Positions 55,108 to 64,000 of a DNA stretch of 64,000 nt are shown here, piece by piece. Origin of the DNA: Bolinopsis microptera (lineage: Eukaryota; Ctenophora; Tentaculata; Lobata; Bolinopsidae); contig NC_087077.1 of the NCBI RefSeq assembly GCF_026151205.1, positions 17,716,475 through 17,780,474 on the forward strand, given 5' to 3'. The position numbers and the translations under genes were made by a program. Position 1 is the first letter of the stretch, and each line of letters starts with the position of its first letter. Below the pieces are notes generated by a model that had not been told where the DNA came from, searched no databases, and saw only the letters and a program-made list of their open reading frames with translations.

Positions 55108-57483
55108 TTAAAATATATAAATGAGTAATGTCTCTCCCCAGTATAACACCTGGCCCACTCCATTTTGCAGATCTCCTTTTCTCTTGTACATCACCTTTTC
55201 ACCGTTGCTATAATACTCATCATTGCTTGTCCGAACTTGGCTTTGCAGAGCTCTACGTATCTTGTTGCTACTTTCACACTTTGCAAATGCTTGCCTTGCA
55301 CTGTGCATTGCATTAACATTATCAGCCACGGTTTTACTCACCGTTGTTTCTTCTAAAGCTGGCAGTCTATCATCGATGACATTCGGAAGTGTAGGGTTAC
55401 GGCCCATTGTCAACTGATTTGCAGAAAACCCACCAAACATCTGCATGGAGTTTTTCGCACTTAGTGCCCAACACAATGCAACTTCCCAGTTGCATTTTGA
55501 ATCTTCCTTCGTTTTTACCATCATCTCTGTCAGCATCTTATGATGACGTTCTACAATCCCATTGCTCCAAGGGCTCTCGGCAGCTGAATTTTGCACATCC
55601 ACATTGAATCTTTGACACATCTCAGTAAACTCCTCATTGGCGAACTCTCCACCATTATCAGCCATGAATTTCTTTGGATTTCCAAAGATGGATATCCATC
55701 CAGAGCAAATTCCTTGGATGATTGTCTCTTTCTTCTTATTGTAGATTATTCTAGCTGCTGAATATCTTGTCACCGAATCAATCATATGCAAGATATACAC
55801 ATTAGGAGTGCCAGGAACATTCTTAAGGTCCATTGCAACACATTCGTTGAACACCTTTCCTCTTGGGAGACCCACCACTGGTCTTGACTTAGGTTTCTTG
55901 TACATCAGACATATTTTACAACTGCTGGATACCTCATCAATTGCTTTCATGTATTCTGGTCTCTTAAATCCTGCAGTTTTCAGCAATGTTTTCAGTTTAT
56001 CACTAGGAGGGTGTGAGAATTGTTTGTGGATTTTTTCCACTTTCCTCCTAATCTCCTTTTCGTCAGTACCAAACAAACCTTCTTCGCTGATTGTCATCAC
56101 CCGATGTGGGGTCTTTCGATCTGGCGGCCCAATGGTCATGCGTCTTTTATTACAAAGAGGAACGCAATAGTGCTTTGATTTAGTTTCAAACAAATCAACA
56201 CAATCTCCACTGAATCTCATTGTATCATTTGTGAAATCCAACACAGCACCAGCTCTCTTTAACGATGCTTTACTGAGAAGCAACGGCAGTTCTTTCTCAA
56301 CAATGTTTGCTTCTATCCGAACATCTGTCTTTCCTATTCGCCCAGGGATGATAGTCTTTTCTGTGGAAATGACTTCGAGTCCATCCCCAAATCTAAAAGG
56401 CGTCGAGCAAGGTTCACTAACCATCATTTTCAGTTGTTTTTCTTCCAGAGTTTCTCTGTAGTGATTCACCCAGTTCCTACCAACAACTGTCTTTGTACAT
56501 CCGGAATCAATAACTGCACATGCTAATGACTCATATACAAGAGAACCAAGGTTCGTATCACTCATCAGGCACTCTTCAGGAATCTCAACAACATCTTCAG
56601 ATTCAGACACCACCATGAATGTTAAGAATGCACCCTCTGCTTCCATGGCCGTAACATTCTCAGCACCATCTTGTGCGAAATACTGTGCATTATCTGTTGA
56701 ACTTGAAGAAGCTCTGTTCTTGCTTGTGCACCATCTTGCAATATGGTTTTTATCGCCACAAGCATAGCATCCAGTATACGCACTCTTTTGTCGATTATAC
56801 GGATGATGATGATTCCCACGTCCTCTTGACATCCTTCTGTAGTTTCCTCGTCCACCTCTTGGGGTTGAGTTGTATGTATAGTTACATTCCTCATGTTCCA
56901 CCTTCACTGATATTGACGCAGGCGGTGTGGAAAGGTTTGATTGGACGGAGAAGATTTTCCCGATCGTTTCACACATATCTTTATGAGTAAGATCCTTAAC
57001 AGTTGCCAAAGCGAGATCATATTTTTCTGACGGAAGGTTAGCGCTGTTAAGGAATCTGTAGGCCAGGACTGCTTCAGGAAGAGTGATTTTGTGTCTCCTG
57101 AGATCCGCTAGCAACTTTTCAAACTCAGATATGTAACTCTGTAAAGACAACCCTTCTGGTCTCACATATTTTTCAAACTTACCGTAAACTCGGTAACAGG
57201 TTTGAGCTGAGTCCTCTAAATAGATTTTGTCAAGATGACTTAAAATCTTCGCTATTGCATCCTCTGCAATTAGGACATCTTTCCCCAATGATCGTACTGT
57301 ATCCTTTATCTTCCCTTGTTTCAATTCTAAGAGCAACGCAGTTCCTTGTCTCTTTTTCTCTAAACCCGTGAACTCTTGCCACAGCTGCAGGTCTAACTTC
57401 CAATTGCAGTAGTCCTGATCCTCACTGTATGCCGGTGGGGCTTTGTAATTACTAGTTACTCTAACTGTCTCTGGGGGTGCCAT
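55108..57483 (-). CDS. Copia Gag-protease-integrase
   Basis: A 791-codon frame from ATG at 57483. Residues 1-190 are the Gag capsid-like region. CYACGDKNHIARWC (239-252) is a CCHC zinc knuckle. VIDSGCTKTVVG (Asp-Ser-Gly at 326-328) is the aspartic protease. The integrase has an HHCC finger (H486, H491, C522, C525) and a DDE triad D552, D609, E645 within MDLKN, MADNGGEF and GIVERHH. The open frame extends a few codons upstream into the primer-binding site without another ATG. It stops at 55108, and family sequence continues one base out of register. Confidence 0.93.
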   Translation of the reverse strand: MAPPETVRVTSNYKAPPAYSEDQDYCNWKLDLQLWQEFTGLEKKRQGTALLLELKQGKIKDTVRSLGKDVLIAEDAIAKILSHLDKIYLEDSAQTCYRVYGKFEKYVRPEGLSLQSYISEFEKLLADLRRHKITLPEAVLAYRFLNSANLPSEKYDLALATVKDLTHKDMCETIGKIFSVQSNLSTPPASISVKVEHEECNYTYNSTPRGGRGNYRRMSRGRGNHHHPYNRQKSAYTGCYACGDKNHIARWCTSKNRASSSSTDNAQYFAQDGAENVTAMEAEGAFLTFMVVSESEDVVEIPEECLMSDTNLGSLVYESLACAVIDSGCTKTVVGRNWVNHYRETLEEKQLKMMVSEPCSTPFRFGDGLEVISTEKTIIPGRIGKTDVRIEANIVEKELPLLLSKASLKRAGAVLDFTNDTMRFSGDCVDLFETKSKHYCVPLCNKRRMTIGPPDRKTPHRVMTISEEGLFGTDEKEIRRKVEKIHKQFSHPPSDKLKTLLKTAGFKRPEYMKAIDEVSSSCKICLMYKKPKSRPVVGLPRGKVFNECVAMDLKNVPGTPNVYILHMIDSVTRYSAARIIYNKKKETIIQGICSGWISIFGNPKKFMADNGGEFANEEFTEMCQRFNVDVQNSAAESPWSNGIVERHHKMLTEMMVKTKEDSKCNWEVALCWALSAKNSMQMFGGFSANQLTMGRNPTLPNVIDDRLPALEETTVSKTVADNVNAMHSARQAFAKCESSNKIRRALQSQVRTSNDEYYSNGEKVMYKRKGDLQNGVGQVLYWGETLLIYIF

Positions 57484-57492
57484 TGCGTCCTT

Positions 57493-57503
57493 CTCTGCTA
57501 CCA
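57493..57503 (-). other. Primer-binding site for initiator tRNA-Met
   Basis: On the minus strand TGGTAGCAGAG, two bases inside the 5' LTR, matches the complement of the 3' end of the animal initiator tRNA-Met including CCA. It fixes the transcription direction of the element. Confidence 0.85.
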
Positions 57504-57505
57504 CT

Positions 57506-57668
57506 TGTTAACTTTAAATGGATCACTATGCAATGAAACACACCAGTTGTTACAAGTAATTATCAAACCCCACAGACAACATGTTTGTGGTACATTCTGA
57601 AATAGAACACAATTAGTATATATTATATCGACTATCATAAATATATAAACCAAATATATAGCAATTCA
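57506..57668 (-). repeat. 5' LTR of the Copia element
   Basis: 163 bp, identical by eye to 52681-52843. It should contain the element's promoter. AT-rich TATATATTTGG is near its element-wise start. Confidence 0.95.
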
Positions 57669-57839
57669 CTTTTATTTTCTACCGCACTCCATTTTATGTC
57701 TTGATCTCTACCTTTCTAGGATCTGTATCTTTCTTGATTGATTATGTCACTGTACTTACCTTAATTATACCTCTACATGTATTGTATGGTTTCTACTTCT
57801 ATTTAGTTTAGTGTGGTTTGAAATGAAATGAAATGAAAT
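57669..57839 (+). repeat. Remainder of the LINE 3' UTR with GAAAT tail
   Basis: Sequence after the Copia element continues the LINE 3' untranslated region and ends in four GAAAT units (57820-57839), a short-repeat tail used by several non-LTR families instead of poly-A. Confidence 0.65.
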
Positions 57840-58730
57840 AATGTGCTTATATCCCGCCCATATGGTCTTACTAACGTGTGTGAGCGCAGTGTAGTGAGAA
57901 AGTGTTTTTAACAGATTTATTATTAGACTTAGGATTATGATTTTTAATATATTACATTGATATAAGATTTATTTTTGATAGGTACTTAATAAAGTTGATG
58001 AATTTCCCTCCCTATTAAAATTTTAAACCCATTTAGTGAAAATTGATAAACGAAGATCTAGATATTGATACATATTATAACCAACATTGCTTATATTCTG
58101 CCTTGTAAACAAAGAGCAAATCTTCTTAATGCCTTCTTCCTGTCCTAAAACTAAAACTTCATCCTATTAAAGTAAAGGCCAGTTGTTACCACAAGCTATT
58201 ATACCGTCCCTCTCAAAAACATGCCTCAGCCTCCATCAAAAACAATTTTAGTTTTCAGTCCTTCTAGTTTCCAAAAATCTACCGAGCTAGTGTTCTGGTG
58301 TGCACAAAAGCCCCTAAGCCCGTGCATTCCTTGCCCCGCTAGCTGCCAGTCCTTGACAAACTTCCAATAGCAAAGATCAACTAGTCATTTACAAATTGAG
58401 CACTATACAATTTTAATTGTTTTAAATATTTGACTTTGTAAAATGAGCTAAAACATTGATTTATTAGTTTCATTGATTTATTAGTTTCATTGTTAGCAGC
58501 CGGCACAAGTGCCAGCTACTAACCATGTCAGAGCGGCTCTAAAGGGTGAGTGAAAAAGACTAGCGCGGTGAAAATAAATATGACAATGTCGTAAATAATT
58601 TAAATTAGTCTAGGATCTTGTCCTCACAACAAATAATACCACTTCTGACATGATATAATATCGTCTATTCAAATCGTCCTTTGCCTTCTGTTTCATTTCC
58701 AATACCAGCAGATGGTGTTTGGTTTGCTCC
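57840..58730. other. Gap between LINE pieces
   Basis: TATATCCCGCCCATATG at 57849 recurs inverted at about 59925-59945, so LINE-associated sequence flanks both sides. The words GAGCGCAGTGTA occur at 57891 and 59432. No exon or gene is recognised. Confidence 0.4.
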
Positions 58731-59396
58731 TCAGGTGAGCAAACCAATATTGTTGGTATTTGTGACCGATATTTTGACAGGTCTGGTCTTGTCGGCTAAT
58801 CTCCTTCCAATCCTGACAGCTTCATAGCGTGGTTCGTTTACTTTATCGGATAGTTTCTCATCATCTGTCTCCATTAAACCAAACACGACCAATTTCCTAC
58901 TGCGGTCCTCTTTCGATACAGCACTTTGAACTACCCTTTTCAAGCTCTGTTCTGTCAGTGCAGTTTCCGGCGGGACCTTCGAAACAGCTTTACTGTATGA
59001 CCTGATCTCAGCTTGTACACTTTCCTGAACGGCAGATTTTACGGTGGTCTGAACAGATTCCAACTGCTTTGATTTGCCCTCAAGAAGTTAACTCTGCAGT
59101 TTAATCACCGAATTTTGTGACCGAATAAGAGAGCTCTTCAACTCCTCCACATCTTCTTTCATTTTGACAGCTTCTCTGACAAATTGTTTCATATCTCTGT
59201 TCACACTGTACAATAACTTTGACATAACTTTCTTAGTTGGATTCCCTGGTTTTTCAAATTGTTCTGCTGAGAACTCTGATTCATCACAGTTTGAGGCTTC
59301 TTCAACTTCTGTAATCCAAAAATGGAACTCCCGATGCGTTTCAGTCACATACACAGAGCGAGCTGACAAACGTTCTAATAATTCCATATCGTCCAT
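58731..59396 (-). pseudogene. LINE ORF1-like remnant
   Basis: Two frames in the same register (59088-59396 and 58731-59063), separated by a single in-frame TAA at about 59085. The N-terminal part starts MDDMELLERLSARSVYVTET. The second half has KEDRSRKLVVFGLMETDDEK and RIGRRLADKTRPVKI, which match the RNA-binding-like ORF1 of non-LTR elements (a VVFGL block followed by RIG and RPVK). Residues between these blocks appear deleted and the frame ends early in GLLT. The strand is opposite to the RT remnant at 51-52.6 kb, so it is a separate insertion. Confidence 0.65.
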
Positions 59397-59949
59397 GATG
59401 TACTTAAAACTTGTATTACAAGGCTACACGGTGAGCGCAGTGTAATTAAACGATTTTACTGATAAGAGAGCAACTGTTATCAACACACAAGCTAAAAGGT
59501 TAAATAAGGTTTACAATAAAAAATGTTTTAATTTTGTCTTTATGAAATTTCTCTCGAAATTGATTTTATAGGTATTTCTGATAGAGGGGAGTGATATCTA
59601 TCTGCTGCTTTTAATCCCATGGAAAAATATTGTTCCTGGCTGAAGTTATCGCCGGCCAAAGGTCAGCGCTCATGTGTAATTGTATTGCGCGAGCGATTTT
59701 CAATCGCACACCCTGAAAATCGAGTCTAAAAATCTATCTTCTCCTACATTTTTTGAGCAATCACCTTGAATCTTTCAGGATATGTTCTAAAGTCCATTTA
59801 GAAGATTCAATTGTATTAGAATTTTAAGATAGGCCTTAGAAAACTTTAAATTCGATTTTGAAAATCTTGGACCTGGAAAAATCGTCAAAAAACGAGGTCC
59901 AAGATTTTGTGTTGTTGGTTAATCATATGAGCGGGATATAAATACCTCA

Positions 59950-60760
59950 TTTCATCAAAGTATTCTCCGGATATACTGCTTTCAGTACCTTAATGGCGAC
60001 TTGTGTCATTCTCACCTACCTCACTGATTGGTCACTGTTCAAAATTTCCGTCAAAACCGTGAAATTTCAGTCAAGGGACTAGCAGAAAGGCTCCTCTTCC
60101 AAAATATCTTTTTATATCCTAATGATTTCCCGTTTATCAAAGCTTTTTTTGGGAATAGAACTTTGAGTACCTCAATCGTATCTTGTGCCATCCTGAGTGA
60201 CCCTGTAAGATGGTCATTTAAGAAAAATTCAGTCAAAACAGTGAAATTTTGGTCGCGGAGAGCTGAAATTAGAATACGTCTTAACGGTTAGGACATATTA
60301 AAATTTTGCATTGCATCAAAGTTTTCTCCGGATATACTGCTTCCAGTACCTTAATGGCGACTTGTGTCATTCTCACCGACCTCACCGATTGGTCACTTGT
60401 CAAAATTTCAGTCAAAACCGCGAAATTTCAGTCAAGGGGACTGCAGAAAGGCTCCTCTTCAAAAATCTTCCAAAATCTCTTTTTATATCCTGATGATTTT
60501 CTGTTTATCAAAGCTTTCTTTAGGAATAGAACTTTGAGTACCTCAATCGTGTCTTGTGCTATCCTCCGTAGGATGGTAATTCAAGAAAAATGAAAAATTC
60601 AGTCAAAACAGTCAAATTTGGGTCACGGAAAGCTGGAATCTGACATTTTCAAACTTTTTCTCTCATCAAAGTTTTCTCCGGATATTCAGTTTCCAATACC
60701 TCGATCGTGATTTGTGTCCCTCACACTAACCTTACTGATTGAACACTGATCAAAAATAGA
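59950..60760. repeat. Right part of the roughly 350-bp tandem repeat array
   Basis: Units start near CATCAAAGTTTTCTCCGGAT at about 59955, 60314 and 60665 (periods of 359 and 351), the third cut off after about 90 bases. They carry the same landmarks as 49940-50930. Short reading frames here are repeat artefacts. Confidence 0.85.
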
Positions 60761-61692
60761 ATATGCAACGAGATAATATCTTGATAACATTATTGGCGAT
60801 AATTGGGTCAATATTGTTTCTCGATAATTTAGTACTGATAACCGTTAAAATCATAAGTCATGCACTTAATTTTTAGTAGAGCTTATTTTATGGAGACATA
60901 CTTATGACAGTGTCACGTCTTAGTATTGTTTTGATTATTAAAATTCCGATCTGTACTTTGATCACAAAATAGAGACTACTGCATAACAATGGCATTTTTG
61001 CACGAGCAATGCTAAAAGTTATTAAGTAAAATAGAAGTGTTTTAGTATAGAAGTCCCTGTTCAACAAAGCACCATACGAGAGTAATGCTTGGGCTCAGAC
61101 TCGGTTGGCTGAGGAAAAAATCTCTTTATTTAATCACAAGGGCACATTCTTGTAGAACATGGTCTTCATCTTCATCCAATGATTTTATTTTATAGATTCT
61201 GTTCAGTAGGGAGGTGGTCATGTGATACGACACCACACCGCTCCCATTATACATTGTCGGTAATCACCTCCGAGTAACAACTGTAATTTAAAGGCCAAAC
61301 AGAACGCACTACAATTTGACTCAATCCAAACATCTTTCAAATAAATATGATCACTGTTCTTATTTTATTGTCTATACAAGATTCATCCTAAGCACCTAAT
61401 GGTCAAAAGGGTTGTACTACTACTCTGTGTGACTCTGCACTACGCTCCATCTTTTAAAAGATTAACCACTACCACACACTGTGCTTGCAACAACTTCAAC
61501 TTGATATGCTAGTTCTTATGTGCTATTTATGCTGCTTACCATATAAATAAGCAACGTTTTAAGCTTTGTTGTATTCGTTGTCTACATTCAATCTAAATAT
61601 AATAATCATATTATAAATTATTTATCATGTGCATGTGACAAGAATTAATTGAATCTGGAGGTTGTTTAACCACTTTTATTTTTACTAGCATA
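60761..61692. other. Intergenic DNA upstream of DNAL4
   Basis: No coding exon recognised. Minus-strand GATTAAATAAAGAG near 61123-61136 could be a polyadenylation signal of an unseen minus-strand transcript. The promoter of DNAL4 should lie in the last few hundred bases, which show no TATA box. Confidence 0.45.
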
Positions 61693-62965
61693 ATGGCGGA
61701 TGATGAAAAGAAAGAAGCTGGAGATAAGAACGATCCTAGAAGACTTCACAGTTTCCCTCTTATCAGAGTAAGATTTGGCGGTTACTTCTGTGTATAAGAT
61801 TAGGTTTATATTGCTGAACCTTAATAGGGTTAGAATAAAATAGCATTAAATTTGCAAACCGGCCATGATTGATGATAGCTGCGAGTTATTTACTTGCATC
61901 GTGTTCGAAAAATTTTGATTGAGACATGGTATTTCAACACTACAAATACATCATATTTATTGAGGACTATGTAACTGGGGTGAAATTAATTCGATCACAT
62001 TTAGTTAGTCCGAATGCTGACACTCTAAAATTAAAGGCTTTAGTGGGTGGTTTTTACTTCTTCTGAATGGTCTTAACTTAACCCACCCCAACATGTACCT
62101 CATTTTCATACCAAAACAACTCGGCGATTGGTTGCTAGGCCGGTTGCTAAGGTCGAGCAAAATATATGTAGAAAGTTTCGTCGCGTTCCCTGCCTAGCTT
62201 GTTATGCCGCGCAACATGCGCGCAATCATTCGAACGATCGATCGCCTTGCCACTTGCATTGAGCACTTAACAAACGAGCAATAATCTTATCTATCTGAAT
62301 TCTGGTTCTAACTAGTAACAGGTAACTTCTATACTTATTTATAACTGTTCACTGTGAGTTATACCATTCTGTTACCGTTATTCTGCCACAGAAAGTTGTT
62401 TCCCAGACCATAGCTATAGTGCACCATTAGGGTTAGGGTCCCTAACTTAGGGTTAAAGGTAGGGTTAAGCTATTAGATCATAAGGGCAAGATTTTCTGGG
62501 GCAGCACGACTTGACTCACATCATTCCTATCTGATCTGGAGACTGAACGTGCCTTATCTTTCAGCATTCCGACATGGCAGAGGAAATGAGAACAGAAGCC
62601 ATGGAATTGTGCGTGACTGCGTGTGAGAAGTTCGCTTCTAGCAACGAGGTTGGTTGCAACAAATTTGTATTACCTAATATTACATTCCCAGAGCGACAAT
62701 GAGGCTATTTGTAATATCAATTTGGCCGCCTCAGTGAACTCCCAATTAAGGAGGTATGTTCTGACACTGTACTTACTAAATTTAATTCTCTTCATTTTAG
62801 GCAGCCTCGAAGATGATAAAGGAAAACATGGATAAGAAGTTTGGAAGCAGCTGGCATGTCGTCGTCGGTGAGGGATTCGGGTTCGAGCTGACCTACGAGA
62901 CCAAGAATTTATTGTATATGTTCTTTGGAGGTAGCCTGGCTATAGCTGTCTGGAAATGCTCGTGA
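61693..62965 (+). CDS. DNAL4: Dynein axonemal light chain 4
   Basis: Three exons (61693-61767, 62565-62648, 62801-62965), phase 0 at both GT-AG introns, encode 107 residues. The protein matches the DNAL4 branch of the LC8-like dynein light chains along its whole length: LHSFPLIRHSDM, MELCVTACEKF, MIKENMDKKFGSSWHVVVGE and a C-terminus ending VWKCS, with the usual size of about 105. LC8-type chains form dimers that bind the base of dynein intermediate or heavy chains. DNAL4 belongs to ciliary and flagellar axonemal dynein, so the organism has motile cilia. Only the N-terminal 15 residues are variable (acidic and lysine-rich), as expected. All exons are intact. No TATA box is visible. Confidence 0.97.
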
Positions 62966-64000
62966 GGGCTGAACGGGAACCGATACTAGTACTGTTAATA
63001 TGATGACCGGCAAATTTTATGTTTTTGTTTAGACCTGCCCCTTGTAAAGTTTTACTGTATATAGTCATATCCTCGTACCAGACACTTAATGTATGTGTAT
63101 TGTAAATTATGCTTCATGGAAATGCTGCAAACTATTTGCAGCAATAATGTTTTTCAGATTTTACATTCTAGTTATGACTACGGTAAAATGTTGGACTACT
63201 TTTTCCACATGTTAAATGGTGGTTTTATCCTACTGACCTTAAATTCTTCAGCATATCCGACCAATTTTTGACTATGACTTGACCTATAATATAGAAGATG
63301 TAATTTTGTAATTATTTTTGTTATCCTAATGACCTCAAATTATTTGGCATTTTCAATCAATTTTTGATAATGACTTGACCTATAATAAGATAGCATTTTT
63401 GTAATCATTCCGATACGAAACAAAACAATTTCAATACCTATTGTTAAAATGTAGTTTTTTTTTTGTATCTGCCCAAAATATAATACTTTCAATTAACTAT
63501 AACTCTATAATTATAATGATTAAACTTTTTTCTAACAATATCTCTAAAAATGTTTATAACAATGGCTGAATTCTAAAAATTTCTCTGAATTCTGAAAATG
63601 TTTCTAAAATGTATTACTGATAAAAATATCACGCACGAAAGTTATAGTTAAGTGGGCGACCATAAATGACGTCACATCTTCAGGGGTCGTATGTAGCAGC
63701 TGCTAAATGTTCTAATCATATGATTATTTGGGGAAAATAATAGAAAGACTATTGACGAAGATTTCAGCGGATGAGGTCTGAAAATACAGTAAAGAGGGGA
63801 CGTCATCTGTTAAATTGCCTCAAACAATACAAAGCATTTTAATCGTAACTTGTAAGAAAAGGGTTTAACACAAACCACAATGAGTGCAAATATAAACGAA
63901 ATAACTGTAAAATTCTTCTGTAAGTTTATCTGGAAACGATTTAAATCTGAGATTAAAACATACCTAACACTAAAAAGTACAACCAGAAAAGTGGCCTGTT
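62966..64000. other. Downstream DNA with a diverged 95-bp tandem pair
   Basis: TTATCCTACTGACCTTAAAT (63225) to GACTTGACCTATAATA (63290) is repeated, diverged, from 63320 to 63390, a period of about 95 bp. No gene is supported between the DNAL4 stop and the end of the window. Confidence 0.55.

Larger units (their letters stand above)
52681..57668 (-). mobile_element. Copia (Ty1-type) LTR retrotransposon, nearly complete
   Basis: Two identical 163-bp LTRs enclose Gag, zinc knuckle, protease, integrase, reverse transcriptase and RNase H in Copia order (integrase before RT), all on the minus strand. A primer-binding site complementary to initiator tRNA-Met lies next to the 5' LTR and a polypurine tract next to the 3' LTR. 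The coding region is split by three single-base frame losses (near 55110, 54977 and 54007) and is otherwise intact. The element sits in the 3' UTR of the LINE. No clear 5-bp target duplication is seen (left flank ACCTT, right flank CTTTT). Confidence 0.93.

Noticed and set aside
55100..55112. Programmed -1 frameshift between Copia integrase and RT
   Set aside because: The bases read ATTTTAA in the codon register, not a slippery heptamer. Two further shifts of the same kind follow, so single-base loss explains it better.
53144..57000. Plus-strand frames of 60-120 codons across the Copia region
   Set aside because: They are antisense shadows of the Gag, integrase, RT and RNase H frames, with no domains of their own.
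1..64000. tRNA and rRNA genes
   Set aside because: I looked for B-box GGTTCGA-type words and rRNA-like blocks on both strands and found none in a convincing context.

Overview
This is a stretch of animal (metazoan) nuclear DNA. It has AT-rich intergenic sequence, GT-AG introns, a ciliary dynein light chain, an exon-shuffled secreted CCP/lectin gene with only phase-1 introns, and a dense mixture of LINE, Copia and DNA-transposon remnants. A marine invertebrate, with a non-bilaterian such as a cnidarian my first guess, fits the repeat content. The species cannot be fixed from the sequence, and nothing here is bacterial.

Layout. 1-2.4 kb: unassigned intergenic DNA. 2.4-8.3 kb: foldback-type repeat modules, with a 1,955-bp transposon (5369-7323) inserted among them. 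8.3-13.9 kb: mostly intergenic, with a small hAT-type element at 11413-11701 that has a perfect 8-bp target duplication. 13938-16118: a second transposon with the same terminal 11 bases and also a 4-bp target duplication. Both of these transposons are filled with many copies of a short motif. 16563-21452 (-): an 11-exon gene for a secreted protein (signal peptide, F5/8C-like lectin domain, 2 CCP, second F5/8C-like domain, 6 CCP). 22404-29244 (+): an 11-exon coiled-coil gene of 477 residues, starting divergently about 950 bp away. Its 2.6-kb fourth intron holds a complete single-exon F-box-like gene on the other strand (24126-24998). 29.8-38.2 kb: LINE remnants, a third motif-array region and a 4.1-kb nested palindrome. 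39043-41873 (+): a spliced gene joining a NERD nuclease domain to an SF1 helicase, with a disrupted C-terminus. It and a decayed unidentified coding stretch lie between inverted copies of one repeat (38.3 and 43.9 kb). 45.0-48.7 kb: a 17-20-bp minisatellite, two exons of a SWIM zinc-finger gene (-) and a 91-bp satellite. 49.9-60.8 kb: nested insertions. A roughly 350-bp tandem repeat was split by a CR1/Rex-like LINE, whose 3' UTR was split by a Copia element with identical 163-bp LTRs. 61693-62965 (+): intact DNAL4.

How the genes relate. DNAL4 and perhaps the coiled-coil protein act in cilia. The CCP/lectin protein is built like a secreted recognition molecule. The other genes have no visible functional link. 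Several unrelated coding regions (Copia three times, the lectin exon, the SWIM gene) each lack exactly one base, which suggests residual single-base errors in the assembly as well as real decay. All gene models were built by hand from reading frames and splice signals. No database search was run.
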